Assembly (NCBI GenBank): GCA_024699855.1
Contig: JAMPIQ010000002.1
Coordinates: 12,028,001 to 12,092,000, forward strand
Direction: 5' to 3'
DNA length: 64,000 nucleotides
From: Aphelenchoides besseyi
Lineage: Eukaryota > Nematoda > Chromadorea > Rhabditida > Aphelenchoididae
Shown here piece by piece: positions 11,573 through 25,200 of the stretch. The position numbers and the translations under genes were made by a program. How positions within the stretch are numbered: the first letter of the stretch is position 1; every line of letters begins with the position of its first letter. Below the pieces are notes generated by a model. The model had not been told where the DNA came from, searched no databases, and saw only the letters and a list, made by a program, of their open reading frames with translations.

Positions 11573-12164
11573 TCACTTTCGTCCGAATCGCAAGTATTCG
11601 TGTTTTCGCTTTTGGAAGTTGAGTCGTGGTTCAGCTTTGCCCGAATCGAGATAGACATCGTGACCTACAAACAAATGAAGATCCTCAAAATGTGTTATCA
11701 CTTTACCTTGGTTGATGAGGAACTTCTCCACCGAGCTCAAAACGCTAACTCCCAACTCCACAAGAACAGCGGAGGTTTGGTATATTTTGCAGAGAGCTCT
11801 CTTGTCTGAAGCGCTCAGGTTCGTGGAGAAAATCTGAACTCATTTTGGCAATAAATTGAGTTAAAACAAAATGAAAACAATAGGATCTAAAGAAATTAGC
11901 GCGCAAATTCATTGGACATTTCCGCCGTTAATCATGTGGTTCGTTTCGGACTTCCGGCATTGCATGCAAACAGTGATTTCAATTCTATTATTCCAAACAA
12001 GTGCTCTCTATTCAGTCGGAAAACACAAAGGCAAATTGAATCAAGCCATAAAGATGTTGTATGTTTGTGATGGAATCGATTACCTGATCACAGTCTCCAC
12101 TTGCTTGGGCAATTGCCACAAAAACAGCGAAAATAACGCACACGAGTCCAACGTTGTTTACCAT
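11573..12164 (-). CDS. Small secreted protein, splicing uncertain
   Basis: The first exon (12164-12084) starts MVNNVG and encodes a clear signal peptide (hydrophobic LVCVIFAVFVAIAQAS, cleavage likely after AQAS) ending at CDQ before a GTAATC donor. Joining it in phase 0 to 11833-11707 and 11664-11573 gives a 99-aa protein with an amphipathic, Ser/Leu-rich middle and a basic C-terminus (YLRFGRK). An alternative second exon (12007-11909) gives a 59-aa form ending in GGNVQ with a CMQC motif. The last intron (11665-11706) is 42 nt and stop-free. I do not recognise the family; nematodes have many such short secreted proteins. Confidence 0.45.
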
Positions 12165-13243
12165 TTCAAAAAGAACGTCGAAGTTTGTAACCTGAATGAC
12201 AATCTAAGTCTTTGATACTGTAAGATTCGAGCTTATTGAGCAGCCAACTACGCGCGTATTAAGAACAATGTTTGAGAAATGCAGTCATAAGAAGATGCGT
12301 TCAGTTATCGGATGAAAATCTCTTTGTTAGTATTACACGAGTAATCTCTTATTTACATAAACTGACTAGATAGTAAACCAAAAAACCGTAAGCTAAAGAA
12401 GACAACAGAGTTAGGGCCTTTTATAATAATAAGAAGTTGTTTTGTTCGAATTTGAAACCCAATCAACTGACGGCTATTCGTTGAGTGTACGCAGTTTAAA
12501 TCGGCTTCTTTCAAGCGTTCACTCATGCATTAGGGCCAAAATGGGCGGTACCTTCCGACGTCTCGACATTATCCTCTTCGACATAAACGCCTCGAGTTCA
12601 TTTGTCTCTTGAACATCATTAAGTGTTTTTAACGAACTTTCTGCTAAGACATTCTCGAAAATCATTAGTACACTGCAGATACTCTCATAGACGCTCCGTA
12701 ACTTAATGAACCGCAGTCAACAGAATTAACTGACGCCCACACTCAACGCGTCATCCCAAATGTCGTATACAAATGATTGGAATGAAGTCAATTTATACGG
12801 TAAACTGGTTACAGGTCCAGACTCCGGAAGTCTCCAGTTTTGTATTCAACTACTAATTTTAATCTGTAGTTGATTGCTTCTACAGTCGACAATTAATGTC
12901 ATGACTATTGACTTGAAAAACAGGATATTTGTAATAAATTTATTTTAATTCATTAAAAATTTCACGTTAACATTTCTGAGAAATCATGGCAAATTTCATA
13001 TTCGAAAACGAAAGAAGTTTGTTTTGGACGATTGAGCAAAATAAACAAAAAGATGTACGGCAATAATAAAGAAAGCAACGAACGACGTTGTTCGCTTTCA
13101 GATTTAGAGTTGGAGGAGATCCAAACAACCGTTTTAATGACACCAATCGAAAGAATCAGTTGATAACAGAAATCATTAGAAATTATTAAGCTGTTTACAT
13201 AAGAAAATACAAATGAAGTTGATTAAACACTTAAATTAGGGTC
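12165..13243. other. Intergenic, 3' region of the mup-4/mua-3-like gene
   Basis: AT-rich with no supported exon. The 3' UTR of the large minus-strand gene extends into it from the right, with a candidate poly(A) signal at 12939-12944. The promoter of the small secreted protein gene should lie just right of 12164. Confidence 0.4.
12939..12944 (-). terminator. Candidate poly(A) signal of the large EGF gene
   Basis: TTTATT on the + strand, so AATAAA on the minus strand, about 300 nt past the stop codon at 13244. Assigned by position only. Confidence 0.35.
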
Positions 13244-16200
13244 TTAGCTCTTATTGCGTTTGTAATCTCCAGCCTTATAAACCGAGTGCCATTCTTTGGC
13301 TTGACCGTTCGAGAATTCGGCAACACTTTCGCCTCGTTCCTGCTCTTCGGTGCCCATACGTTCTCGCATATTCACCTAAAAGCAATCGATCAACTTTTTG
13401 AGTTTGCTTTGTTCATACAATTGATGAAGAATGAACTTGAGAGGTAGTTGCTTGGCCGTTCGAACGTGATGAAGAGAAGTTATCCGTCGCAACGGTCTCC
13501 GATTCAACCATCTCTTCACCGCCCCGATATGTCTGGAATTCGTTTTCCACAGCAGTTGATGATTCTTCGTGTTCTTCAGATTCTTCGGTTGTGGTTCGCA
13601 ATTCGGTGGTTGTGATGTCAGTTATTACTCGTCGTTCGATTTCTTCACGAATCGTGTACTCACTGGATTCCGAGCCCAACGATGAAGTATCACCAAGATG
13701 CGCACGTGGAATACGCATTCCATCGTTCAGGTAACTTGCCAAATGTACCGCTTGAGCTTCCGAACTGTTTTCCGCCAGATTTCGACTCGAACCACTTGAT
13801 TTCAATTTTGCTCGCGGAATTCCCAACTCATGAGCGTAAAGATCGCCCGCAGCTGAGAATGCGCTGAAGTCTGCACCACTGTCACTTGATGTTGATTGAT
13901 CCAACGTTGACCATGGGAATAGACCGTTGCGATAGGCCATAAGCGGTTCACGATAACGCGTGAAACAACGACATTTAGTGCAAAAGTAGAATAAACAACT
14001 GAAATTGTAGATGGTTAACTTATAAGCTCGTTTTAACATACCATAGGGTTAATAGAAGGAAGAGTAGTGCAAGAAGAATCAACAAAATTAGTCCGGCATT
14101 TGATGGTGCCACTTCGCAGAACTCGCCCGTCCATCCCTCGGTACAAGCGCAAGTCACGTTCTTTGTGAGTGCATTATGCACACAATCGCCATGTTGATTG
14201 CACAAATCACACAACAATGCACCACAAACTCGTCCAGGTTCAGCCGGATTTCCGTCGACATAGCCTTCTGGACAAGCACAAGAATATCCGATTCGATGAT
14301 CTTCGCAAACGGCCACACCACTGCAGTTTGTCAATCCAAGAGCGCATTCTATAACTCGTTTAATTAGCGAACATCTTCCGACTTTAAAATTACCGTCCAC
14401 ATCAATCAAATTCAAACACATTGTATCTTCCTTCATGCCCAAATGTACTCGATTTTCACTGTGACGAATGTCGATGAAACCGGAATTGCAATGGCATTCC
14501 GCTTCTTGTTCCATATTGACACACGTAGTGTTCGATGGACAGAAAGAAACATCACTACAATAATCCAAAACGCAAACACTTCCGGGAACCGAGTCTTTTG
14601 GAGCTGCATCCGAGTATCCTGGATTGCATTGACAACGATAAAGATGTTCCTGAAATTGAATAAAATCAATGTACTTGTCTCTGTACATACCAAATCAATA
14701 CAACGACTATTTGGCGAACATTCGTTATCCTCCGGTCGTTCACACTCGTTGTAACCAACGTTCGGTAAGCAACGCTTGCCTGGATCCGACGGATTCAAAT
14801 CTCTGTACGTTGGCGGACATGCACATCGATAACTTTTTGGTCCTTCATCAAAGCAGAGACCTTTTGGATGACAGGTGTTTTTGTAACAAGCTCGGAATGG
14901 ATCGGGCTGATAGGGATTGAGATAGAGACCACTTTCACCGATTTGATAGTTGTTTCGATCAATAATGTATTGAATCAACGCACGATAAGCGTCTGATGGT
15001 GTGCGTACTGTGCCACGACGGAAGTTCATAGTTGCATTAAACAGCAAGCCGGTATCCCAACTGGCGTTCACGTGCATTGGTTCAAGAATCTCGTTAACTT
15101 CTGCTGACACAAAAGCATTTTTCAATGACGTGTGTGGATAACATTGACCGACACCATCTTCGAACATACGAACGTAGGCTTTGTTAATCGAGTCAAGCGG
15201 ATTAGCGAAACTATTGTTGTAGACCAAGTTCTGTTGACGTCGTCGAATAACCCACAAAGGAATTTGCCAGGATTCAACTGGATGGCAGGAATCACGTGGC
15301 GATGAACGTTTCTCGCCATTCGCACAACCGCAAAGTTCGCCAGCAATGCAAACTTCGCCCAAATCGCTATTACAAAAGTGTCCAGCACAGAGGTCTCCAG
15401 TTGGTAGTGATTTGGCACAGGGATCAAGAAGATCGACATCAGATGCAACTTGCAATCTTCCGCCTCCAACTGCACCGTTCGAACGTTGCAAAGATTCCAT
15501 TAGTTGGTCCCACAAATCACAAGCATCTACCGGTGATTTTGAAGGCACCGTATTAACGACGTAATTAACCAAAAGACCGTCATCCCAAGTACTGTTGACC
15601 GTTTTCGGATGCGTAATGTACGAAACGTCCGTACTCACGTAGCGTGCAGTGTATTCCGTTCCGCCAACTGTACGTCCCATATCTTTCGAAAATTCCTTAG
15701 CGAATTCAACATATGCTTCGTTCTTGCTGTCTCCGTATTCACTGCTGTAAAATAGCGGTTGTTGACCACGTGATACAACCCGGAATGCGAGTGGAGTTCG
15801 ATCAACTGGCTGACAAGTTTTCGACACATCACGACGACTTTCGTTCGGTCGACATTCACATTTCGATCCACCAACACAGACTTCACGTAAATTGTCTTTA
15901 CAATAATTTTGACGGCCACATGGAATGCCTTCAAAGCGGGGTTGAGAAAGCGGTACATGAGTAACTGGAGGCTCATCAACGGTAAGTGCTAACAATTGCT
16001 AAGTGAGTACAAACAGTTGTTTCAATCAACTTACCAACACATACACGACCCATTTCGGATGGATTCTTTGACTCATCGTAGAAATTTTCACGGCAAGTGC
16101 AACTGTAAAGTTTTACCATAATAATTGACTTCTAACGTCAGTTACCTATAGCCGTCTTCGGTGTCCTGACAATCGGCGTTTAGATCACATTTGTTCATCT

Positions 16201-19200
16201 TTGGATCCGCACATTCGTTGTACAAACACAATCGTCCTGGACGCTGAGGCATAGAGTCTTGGTACGGTGATTTGCATTTACATGTGTAACCACCAGGTTG
16301 GTCGATGCATTCTGCATGTTCACTACAGTCGTTTAAGTTCGGAGATGCACATTCGTTAATAACTAAAGTACGTAGAAATCTTTAAGCAATTAGTGAAGTA
16401 ATTACTGTAATTGCAGCTGGTTCCTGGAGATTTTGGATTGTCATCATGATATCCTGAACGGCACTTGCACGAGAAACCGATGGGTTTATCGAAACAGTCA
16501 GCAAAACGTGAGCAGTTGTTCAGTCGAGGACTCGAGCACTCCTACAATGAAAAGGTTGTTTAGAATCGAATCACAAACGAACATCAATTTGTTGAAGACA
16601 TTTGCGTCCAGGTCGGTTTTTGTCTGGTGATTGGTCAATCGAGTTCAACGGGCATCTGAATGCAAAATGAATAGAGTGAAGATCAAATAAACTAACCGGC
16701 AACTGTAACCATCATCAAGATTCTCACAAATAGCCATTGGATCACAGTCATTCAACGATCGATCCAAACATTCATTCACCACTGAAAACGTTTAGTAAGA
16801 TGATGGTTTGTAATGGAATAAAACATACGTGGTTGGCAGATTCTTCCCGGCCTTTTAACGCGATCTGGAGACTGGTCTGAATAACCATCCCTACATTTGC
16901 AAGAGTATCCATCGGGAGAGTTCTGTTCGGTGCAAATTGCATTCTCGGCACAATCATTTTTGCTCGGATCCAAGCATATTGGATCAGTTTGTACGCAAAC
17001 ACGTCCCGGTTTGTTTTTGATGTCCGAGCTGCGATCTTCAAAGCCTGGCAAACAGGAGCAGCTATACGAAGTAGGTCCCGTACTTTGACATCGTGCATCA
17101 CGATGACAATCATTCAAGTTGTGATCTTGGCACGGATGTTCTGAAGACGAAAGTTATAATACTCAATGACATGGTTGACAAACTTGGAGGTGCTTTCGGC
17201 GGTGGTGGCAGTTCGCAAATACGACCACGTGGTGATCCTGCTGGTGTTTGATCTTGATATCCTCTGCGGCATTTACATGTGTAACCACCAGGTTGTTCAA
17301 TGCATTCTGCATGTTCACTACAGTCGTTTAAGTTCGGAGATGCACACTTATTAATAACTAAAATAATTAATAGTTTTTAAACGATAAGTCGAGATATTAC
17401 TGTGATTGCAGCTAGTGCCTGGAGAGTTTGGATTTTCGTCGTGATACCCATCTCTACATTTGCAAGTAAAACCGATGGGTTTATCGAAACAGTCAGCAAA
17501 ACGTGAGCAGTTGTTCAGTCGAGGGCTCGAGCACTCCTACAATGAAAAGGTTGTTTAGAATCGAATCACAAACAAACATCAATTTGTTGAAGACATTTGC
17601 GTCCAGGTCGGTTTTTGTCTGGTGATTGGTCAATCGAGTTCAACGGGCATCTGAATGCAAAATGAATAGAGTGAAGATCAAATAAACTAACCGGCAATTG
17701 TAGCCATCATCAAGATTCTCGCAAACGGCTAGAGGATCACAGTCATTCAACGATCGATCCAAACATTCATCCACCACTGAAAATAGTTTAAATAGCGGTA
17801 TATGAGATTTTGCCCTCGGAATTTGAAAACATAATGTTTTGCCACCGAGTTATTAACAGATTTAAATGATATTTTGCTTGTTATTAATACGTCGTATAAA
17901 TAACAATAGACCTTTTCAGCTCAAAATATTCAAAAATGAAAGTCATCTTCTTAGACAAGTGCTTAGAAGTGTCAAGAGAAAAGATAGTAAAAGGTTGCAA
18001 TAAGATGTTTGTGCAAAAGGTCTTATATCTGCCATTTTCGGAGCGGAGGTAAAGGTCATTTTACTCGATGGCAAATTCTACTGCTTCTTTCAGTAAGAGG
18101 TTGACATTTAGAAACAAGAAACATACGTGGTTGGCAAATTCTTCCCGGCCTTTTAACGCGATCTGGAGATTGATCGGTAAATCCGTCACGGCAGTGGCAA
18201 GAATATCCATCGGGAGAGTTCTGTTCGGTGCAAATTGCATTCTCGGCACAATCATTTTTGCTCGGATCCAAGCATATTGGATCAGTTTGTACGCAAACAC
18301 GTCCCGGTTTGTTTTTGATGTCCGAGCTGCGATCTTCAAAGCCTGGCAAACAGGAGCAGCTATACGAAGTAGGTCCCGTACTTTGACATCGTGCATCACG
18401 ATGACAATCATTCAAGTTGTGATCTTGGCACGGATGTTCTGAAGACGAAAGTTATAATACTCAATGACATGGTTGACAAACTTGGAGGTGCTTTCGGCGG
18501 TGGTGGCAACTCGCAAACACGACCACGAGGAGATCCTGTTGGTGCTCGATCTTGGTACGGTGATTTGCATTCACAATCATATCCACCCTCTGGTTTGTCG
18601 AAACAAATCGCATTACGGGAACAGTTATTGAAACGCGCATCACGACACGGTCGATCTAAATACTCAGATTGCTTGAATTGTTAGAATGTTTCAACTCACT
18701 TCGTACGCAAATTCGACCTTGTGTTCCTTGTGGTGATTGATCAATATAACCTGAAGTGAGAATTGTTAATAAAAAGCAACATCTAGGATTAGTCGATTTC
18801 TTATAATAGCTTACCAGGAATACATGAGCATTTGTAGTTCTGACCACCCAATGGCTCACAAATTGCAGCACTACTGCACTCATGATTCGACGGACAAACA
18901 TCTGGTGGTCCACAAACACGTCCGGGTTGGGTTAGAAGATTTGGTGAGCGATCAATATATCCATCTCTATAATTCAAGTCGCATATTTCTCCTCTTGTTA
19001 CTTGAAGAACTCACTTGCATTCACACATATAGCCATCTTCAAGTTTGCGACAAAGAGCATTCGGTGAACAGGTGTGTCGATTCTCCTCACATTCATTAAT
19101 GCCTAAAATACACGAATTTAACTTCATCCAATAGCGTTCGTAAACTCACGTTTCACACACAAACGTCCGGGATTTCGGAGTTCGTCCGCATCACTAAAAC

Positions 19201-22200
19201 CGGCCTGAAAAAGTCGATTAAACTTCAAACAACGTTGTTACATACTTTGCAAATACACTTGAAGCTATCTGCCGTATCTATGCAAATTGCATCCTTGGAA
19301 CAGGTATTCAATTCTGGAGCACTACATTCGTTGATCAGCTTCTTGCAGACACGACCCGGAGCAATGTGCGGATTAGGCGAGTAATCGACAAATCCCGGTT
19401 TGCAACGACAAACAAACGATTCAGGAGTATCCGAACATATTGAATCTGGTGAACAATTGTGTGTTCCTTGAAGACATTCATTTTGTTCTGCTACGCAAAC
19501 TCGTCCAGGTCTTTTGATAGGCTCCGGACTCTTATCCAAAAATCCTGCGGCACAAGCACACAAATAGCCCTCAGCAGTGTCGATGCATTTTGCCGAGGGA
19601 TCGCAATCGTGTTCGGATGTCAAGCATTCATTACGTACTAAAAGTCGAAATGTTTCGAGTATTTGGATAGGAACTTACAGCAAATGTCGGTAACTGGATG
19701 ACGTTTGTCACTTGTGGCACATTGACAAGTATGAAAACGTCCAGAAGAATGCAACAAACATCGCTCGTTTTTACGTAAATCACAAGGAACCATAGCAGTC
19801 GGATCACAGGAACCAGCCAAAATGCAATTGTGACTGTAAGGATTTCGTTCAAAGCCCATAGAACACTGACATTGACCATGTCCCGATTTGTCGATGACAC
19901 ACTCTTCGTTTGCTTCACATTGAGCTTTGCCCGTCGAACAATCGTCCTGGCTGAATGATATGTCCGGTCGGTCAGAAGAAGTCTTCGATCCCCCAATTTC
20001 AGTTTTCGTTGAAACTACAAAAACAAGAAACTATTGAAAACAACTACTAGTCTTAAACTTACTGCAAATTCCCGATCGACGATCTCGTGCAAAGTTTGCT
20101 GGACAAACACAACGATGATTACCGAAATGAGTTTTGGTGCATACTTCGGGAGAAAGACAGGACGTTAAGACTTGTGGATTACACAAACTGCCACCACAAA
20201 CACGAGTTAACGGATGACGTTCGAATCCTTTTTCACATTGACAACTGCTTTGGCCTTTTTGATCAACGCAAACTTCATTCAATGTTCGATCACAACCGGT
20301 TTGCGAATTGGCATTACAACGACCGGGAGGACGTTGTTCACGTTCTGGTGCTGGACAAGCAGCTTTCTGGATTAGCGAGCGTAGTCGAGTATCCAAGTCT
20401 TTGAAACGGTCAACGTAGAACCAACGATGCGGTGATCCAGCAATTGATTCTAATTCAGAAGAAAGAACGTGATCTGCAATATAAATTAAAGGAATTAGTT
20501 ATTCAAATGCTTTCTCATTTACCGGTCACACCAATAGCAAACATGTTAACAGACAATTGACGTGCAGCTTTCGATGGTTCCGTTACATTATCTTGACTTC
20601 TACCGTCCGTAATGACAATGGCAACACGACTAACATTACTCGACACGGGTCGAGCTCCTCGACGTTCCGAAAACCCTTCCAAAACCATATGCTGAATAGC
20701 AGCACCCGTTCTGAAGATTAATCAATGCAAAGCACTTTAATTTTTAACACTTACCGTGTCAAACCAGTCAGATACTGAGTTTGAGTGATGGCTTGAAGCA
20801 AAGAATCTTTGTCAGTATACTGATTGAGATCAAACTCGTGACGGATCTGATCAGAATATTGAATAAGACCAACACGTGTATTTTCCATGCCAATTTCGAA
20901 CAATTCAACGAATTCACGAACGAAACGCAATACTTCGTGTTTGAAGACAAAAGAACCAATCGATCCCGAACCGTCGATAAGGAACATAAGATCAGTCTTC
21001 TGTTTCGGACAAGTGGTTTGAACAGTACATACTCGTCCGGGTGGAAGATTGGCACTTGCCGAAACATCAACAAATCCCGTAATGCATTGGCAGGTATAAC
21101 CAGATGGCAAGTCTATGCAATCAGCATTGTCATCGCACGTGTTTGTTGTTTTCGAAAGGCATTCGTTGCTCGCTGTAAAACACAATTCCATGAGTATTCG
21201 ATCACTTATCGGTTACCGTTACTGCACTTTCGACCAGGCGGCAATCCGAACTGAGAAGAAGTGTCCACAAAACCATCACCGCAAATACAAGCATATCCAG
21301 AGGTTGCATCAACACAGTCAGCGAACGGTGAACACTCGTGTGCTCCATTTGCACATTCGTTGACAACTAAAAAACGTTTATAATACAAAATCGACAACTA
21401 TGAACTCACGTTCTTTGCAAACTCGACCAGGTTGAGTTTCTGGATCGGGAGACATATCGAAATAACCCGATCGGCAGGAACATTGAAAGGAATCGAAGAC
21501 GTTAATACAAACGGCATTTTTGTCACAGTCACTCGATGATTGACATGCCGAAAACAAACGACAAGTGTTGTCATCGAAACGAAAAGCATTGTCCGCACAT
21601 TCACAAACAAATTCGCCTTTGACACGTCGATCCACACAGATTTCATTTGCCCCACATTTTGGTCGAGCAGGATCACAAGAATCCAATGAAAGAGAGGTAT
21701 CAGCGTGTTGACTGTCAATCGATATTTTAGTTGGTTTGTTACACACTCGACCAGGATAATGTGTTATATTGTTTGAAGCATCGACGAATCCTGACTTGCA
21801 CGTACAAAGATACGACTCCTTGGTGTCTTCGCAGATGGCATTATCGGAACAGTCGTTTCGACTGCCGTCCAAACATTCGTTCACTGCTTCCACGCACTTT
21901 CTTCCCGGCAATCGATTGAACGATTCGGAGATGTCGGCGAAACCTGGTCGACAACGGCACGAGTAGCTGTCGTCAGTGTCAACACAAACACTATTCGAGT
22001 CGCAATCAACTCCATACTTTTTGGGATTAGCACATTCGTTTACGCGTTTCTTGCAAATACGTCCCGGTTGTCCTTGTGGGGAAACGTCAGCAAAACCCGA
22101 GTGACATTGGCAAGTAAAACCTTCTGCCTAAATAGAAACCAGTAAATCGCTTAGTGAAATAACAACCACCTGATCCAAACACGTAGCATCAGGACTGCAG

Positions 22201-25200
22201 TTGTTCAGACGGAAATCTTGACATTCGTTAATAACTAAACAACGACCATCCGGTAGACGTTCATAGTTTCCGGGACAAGCACATTTGTAAGTTCCGCTGC
22301 GGAATATGCAAACTTCCAACTTGGTTTTATCACAACTCATGGGATCGTTGACATTGCATTCGGGTGGTGGTGGAACATTAGCTGTAAGATTGATGTTCTC
22401 AAAACTTCAGTTAAAAAACTCACCTTTAACGCAAATTCGGCCGGGACGATCACGAACATTCGAACTTTCATCTCGATATCCTTCTTTACAGCGGCAAGTG
22501 AACGATTCGGCAGTGTCGATACAAGTAGCATTCGAGTGACAATCGTGTTTGTTTTCAGTGCACTCGTTGATTATTTCACGACAAACACGACCAGATGGTC
22601 GACCGTGTTGGCGCGAAACGTCGGCAAATCCTGATGTACATTCACAAGACGGACCTTCGGGTGTTTCGCGGCATTCGGCCTGTGGTGCACAATCGCTTTT
22701 GGCACATTGATTGAACCGTCTGCAGCTACGTCCCGGTGCATTCACCAAATCGACACTAACATCTTGATACCCTTGCCGACATCTACACGAATATCCCACT
22801 GCCGTGTTAATGCAATCAGCGTGAAAGTCGCATTCTGCAGTGCCCAATGCACATTCGTCGACATCTGAAATTTGTTTCAGTGATTTTCATCGATGGAATT
22901 GTTGTTTTTATGAATTAGGGTCATCACTGAGTGGGAAAGATCGTGTGTTTGATTGAAAAGTTGACGTCGTGCCCTTGAGAATTGAAGCCGACCGATTCCC
23001 ACGGCCAGCCGCTCATTAGCCGAAAGCAGCCTTGAAACAACAATCAGACATTTCGTTGCACGTGTCCGTTGCGCAACTACTTCCCGCTGTTTTCGTCGAA
23101 GCGGTCGTCTTTGATGAGTTAAAGGAAATGAGCTCGAAGAACGATCTCATTTGGTTTTCGGATCACGTTCGAGGAGCAAACCGCCAAAGTCGTTGGCTAA
23201 TTGACGCCGATCGTTTACAACGACGAGCCGTTCGTTTCCACTTGCGCGCTTACGCAAGAAACTTTTGTGGACGTCGCGTTTTTTCTACGCAAATCCGCTG
23301 GAGCGTCAATTACTACGACGGACAACAAAAGAAATGTGAGTCGACTTGTTTTCTGGATGCGCGCGCATCTGCTTAACATCGACGAAATGAAAGACGTAAA
23401 ACATCAACCGCAATCTTCGCGAATAAAAATCGCGTAGTATTTGCGTGGACCGTATCTCCATGAAGAGTGGATTTTAGCAAAAGCTGTTTGCAGCTTTCAA
23501 AGCTGCACATTTTGGTATATAATATGCGTGGATAGCGCGTGGTAACAAAAGTAAGTTCCCTTGTAAGATGTCGAAGAAAAGGTCACGGCGGAACGGTGTC
23601 GAATCGAGATTACAGAATTTAATGACTAGCCCATTACATGGCTCCACACGTCTACTAACCGGTTCACAGAGTACTGACTCGAAATCCGCATATTCAGAAG
23701 ACCTCTTCTAACAGCGATTCTCGAGGGTCAATATAACACTGCCGCTTTCAGTGTGTGAGGTTAAGTATCCAAAGTTGCATTCAAGGGTGTTGTACAAATT
23801 AGTCCAGTGGTAAGTGGTTGGAATTGAACTGGTCAGTGGGGGGTTCGAATCACACAGCGGTCAAGTGAGCGATATGAAGTCGCTCAAACGCATTTTGCTT
23901 TTTATCAGTTAAACTATCACCTTTTTGCAATTATAATCGATTTCAATCATTTCTTGATCAATCAATTGCAATATTGGGATCATTAACCACAATTTTACGG
24001 GCAATTAGAAAGTTTTCGTTGCAAAAGAAGCAAAACTGCTCGCAATAAACATAGAACTAAAACAACTCGTTAAACAACGATCGTATCGAAGATATCGATT
24101 GAAAACAAAATAACGTCTCTTCACTTCCACTCGTCTGCTCTGCGGAAACAAAAACTCGAACAGAACTCCCACGAGTCACACAGCCTCGGTTTTCATTGCG
24201 AAGTACGCAAATTTTCGCTACGTATTCTTACATACGCATAAGATCTTACAAGAAATTGCGCAGAAAGAAATTTGAATGCTACTGACCTTTTTTGCACTTC
24301 CGACCCGGTGATTGAGGATCTGGAGAGATGTCCACGTAACCGGCTGGACATCGACATTGAAAGTAGCCGGGTTGTTCGCTGTGACATTCGGCCAATGGAT
24401 CACAGTCATGAAGCGAATAATCGTTGCACGGATTGGCTCCTAAACAGTTCAGTCGAAACAGTAAGCTCACAGATGACTATCCCCCCCGATTTCAAGTTAA
24501 TATCAAACCTAAGGCTAGTGATTGCTTGATGCCAAAAACAAAAATGATTAGTCCGAGCCGCCAATTCATGGCTCGGCCAAAGCGGCCCATCTTCGACGAC
24601 TTCAGGAGCTACGATTCAAATCGTAGGTTCGAAATTGATGGAATCTTCGAAATTAGTTGATGAACAGTCGGAAGAGTTGAACGATGTCGACGATCGCAAA
24701 TGCCGCGCGTGATCGGCTATCGGAAAAGCGGTCGGGGACAAATCGGGGAGTGGCAGTCAGTGATTGGAAGGCGGTTAGTTTTCGCGCAAGATGGCGCCGA
24801 TGGGTGGGGCCCGGATCTGCGACGACAACTTCTTCGTGGGTCAGCAATGAAGACGACAAAAATCAATGGGCGGAAGGTCGTGTCGCAACTGATGGTAGCG
24901 ACTTTTTTACCGTCTCGTTGACAAAAAACGTTGTCGCAATGATGTCGGCGGGATTCCAAGCGAGATTCTTAGCTTCCGCCCTCCCGATTGCTACGAGAGT
25001 CGAGTCACAAACGCGTTGTTGTTCGAAACGTACATACGAACGTCGATTCGACTGATGAGTCAGAAATCTTCGTATCGGCAGTTTGATGTTTGGCGTTTAG
25101 TGTAAGAGGGCAACAGAAGTTGGCGCCAACAATCCTTCGACTCAACACTGTGAATCGATGCTGATGAAGAAGTGTGTAGCAGAATCGATGAATCAAATGT

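Noticed and set aside
15122..15475. Second minus-strand frame overlapping the SEA-domain exon
   Set aside because: A shadow of the long real exon; it has no EGF or SEA features.
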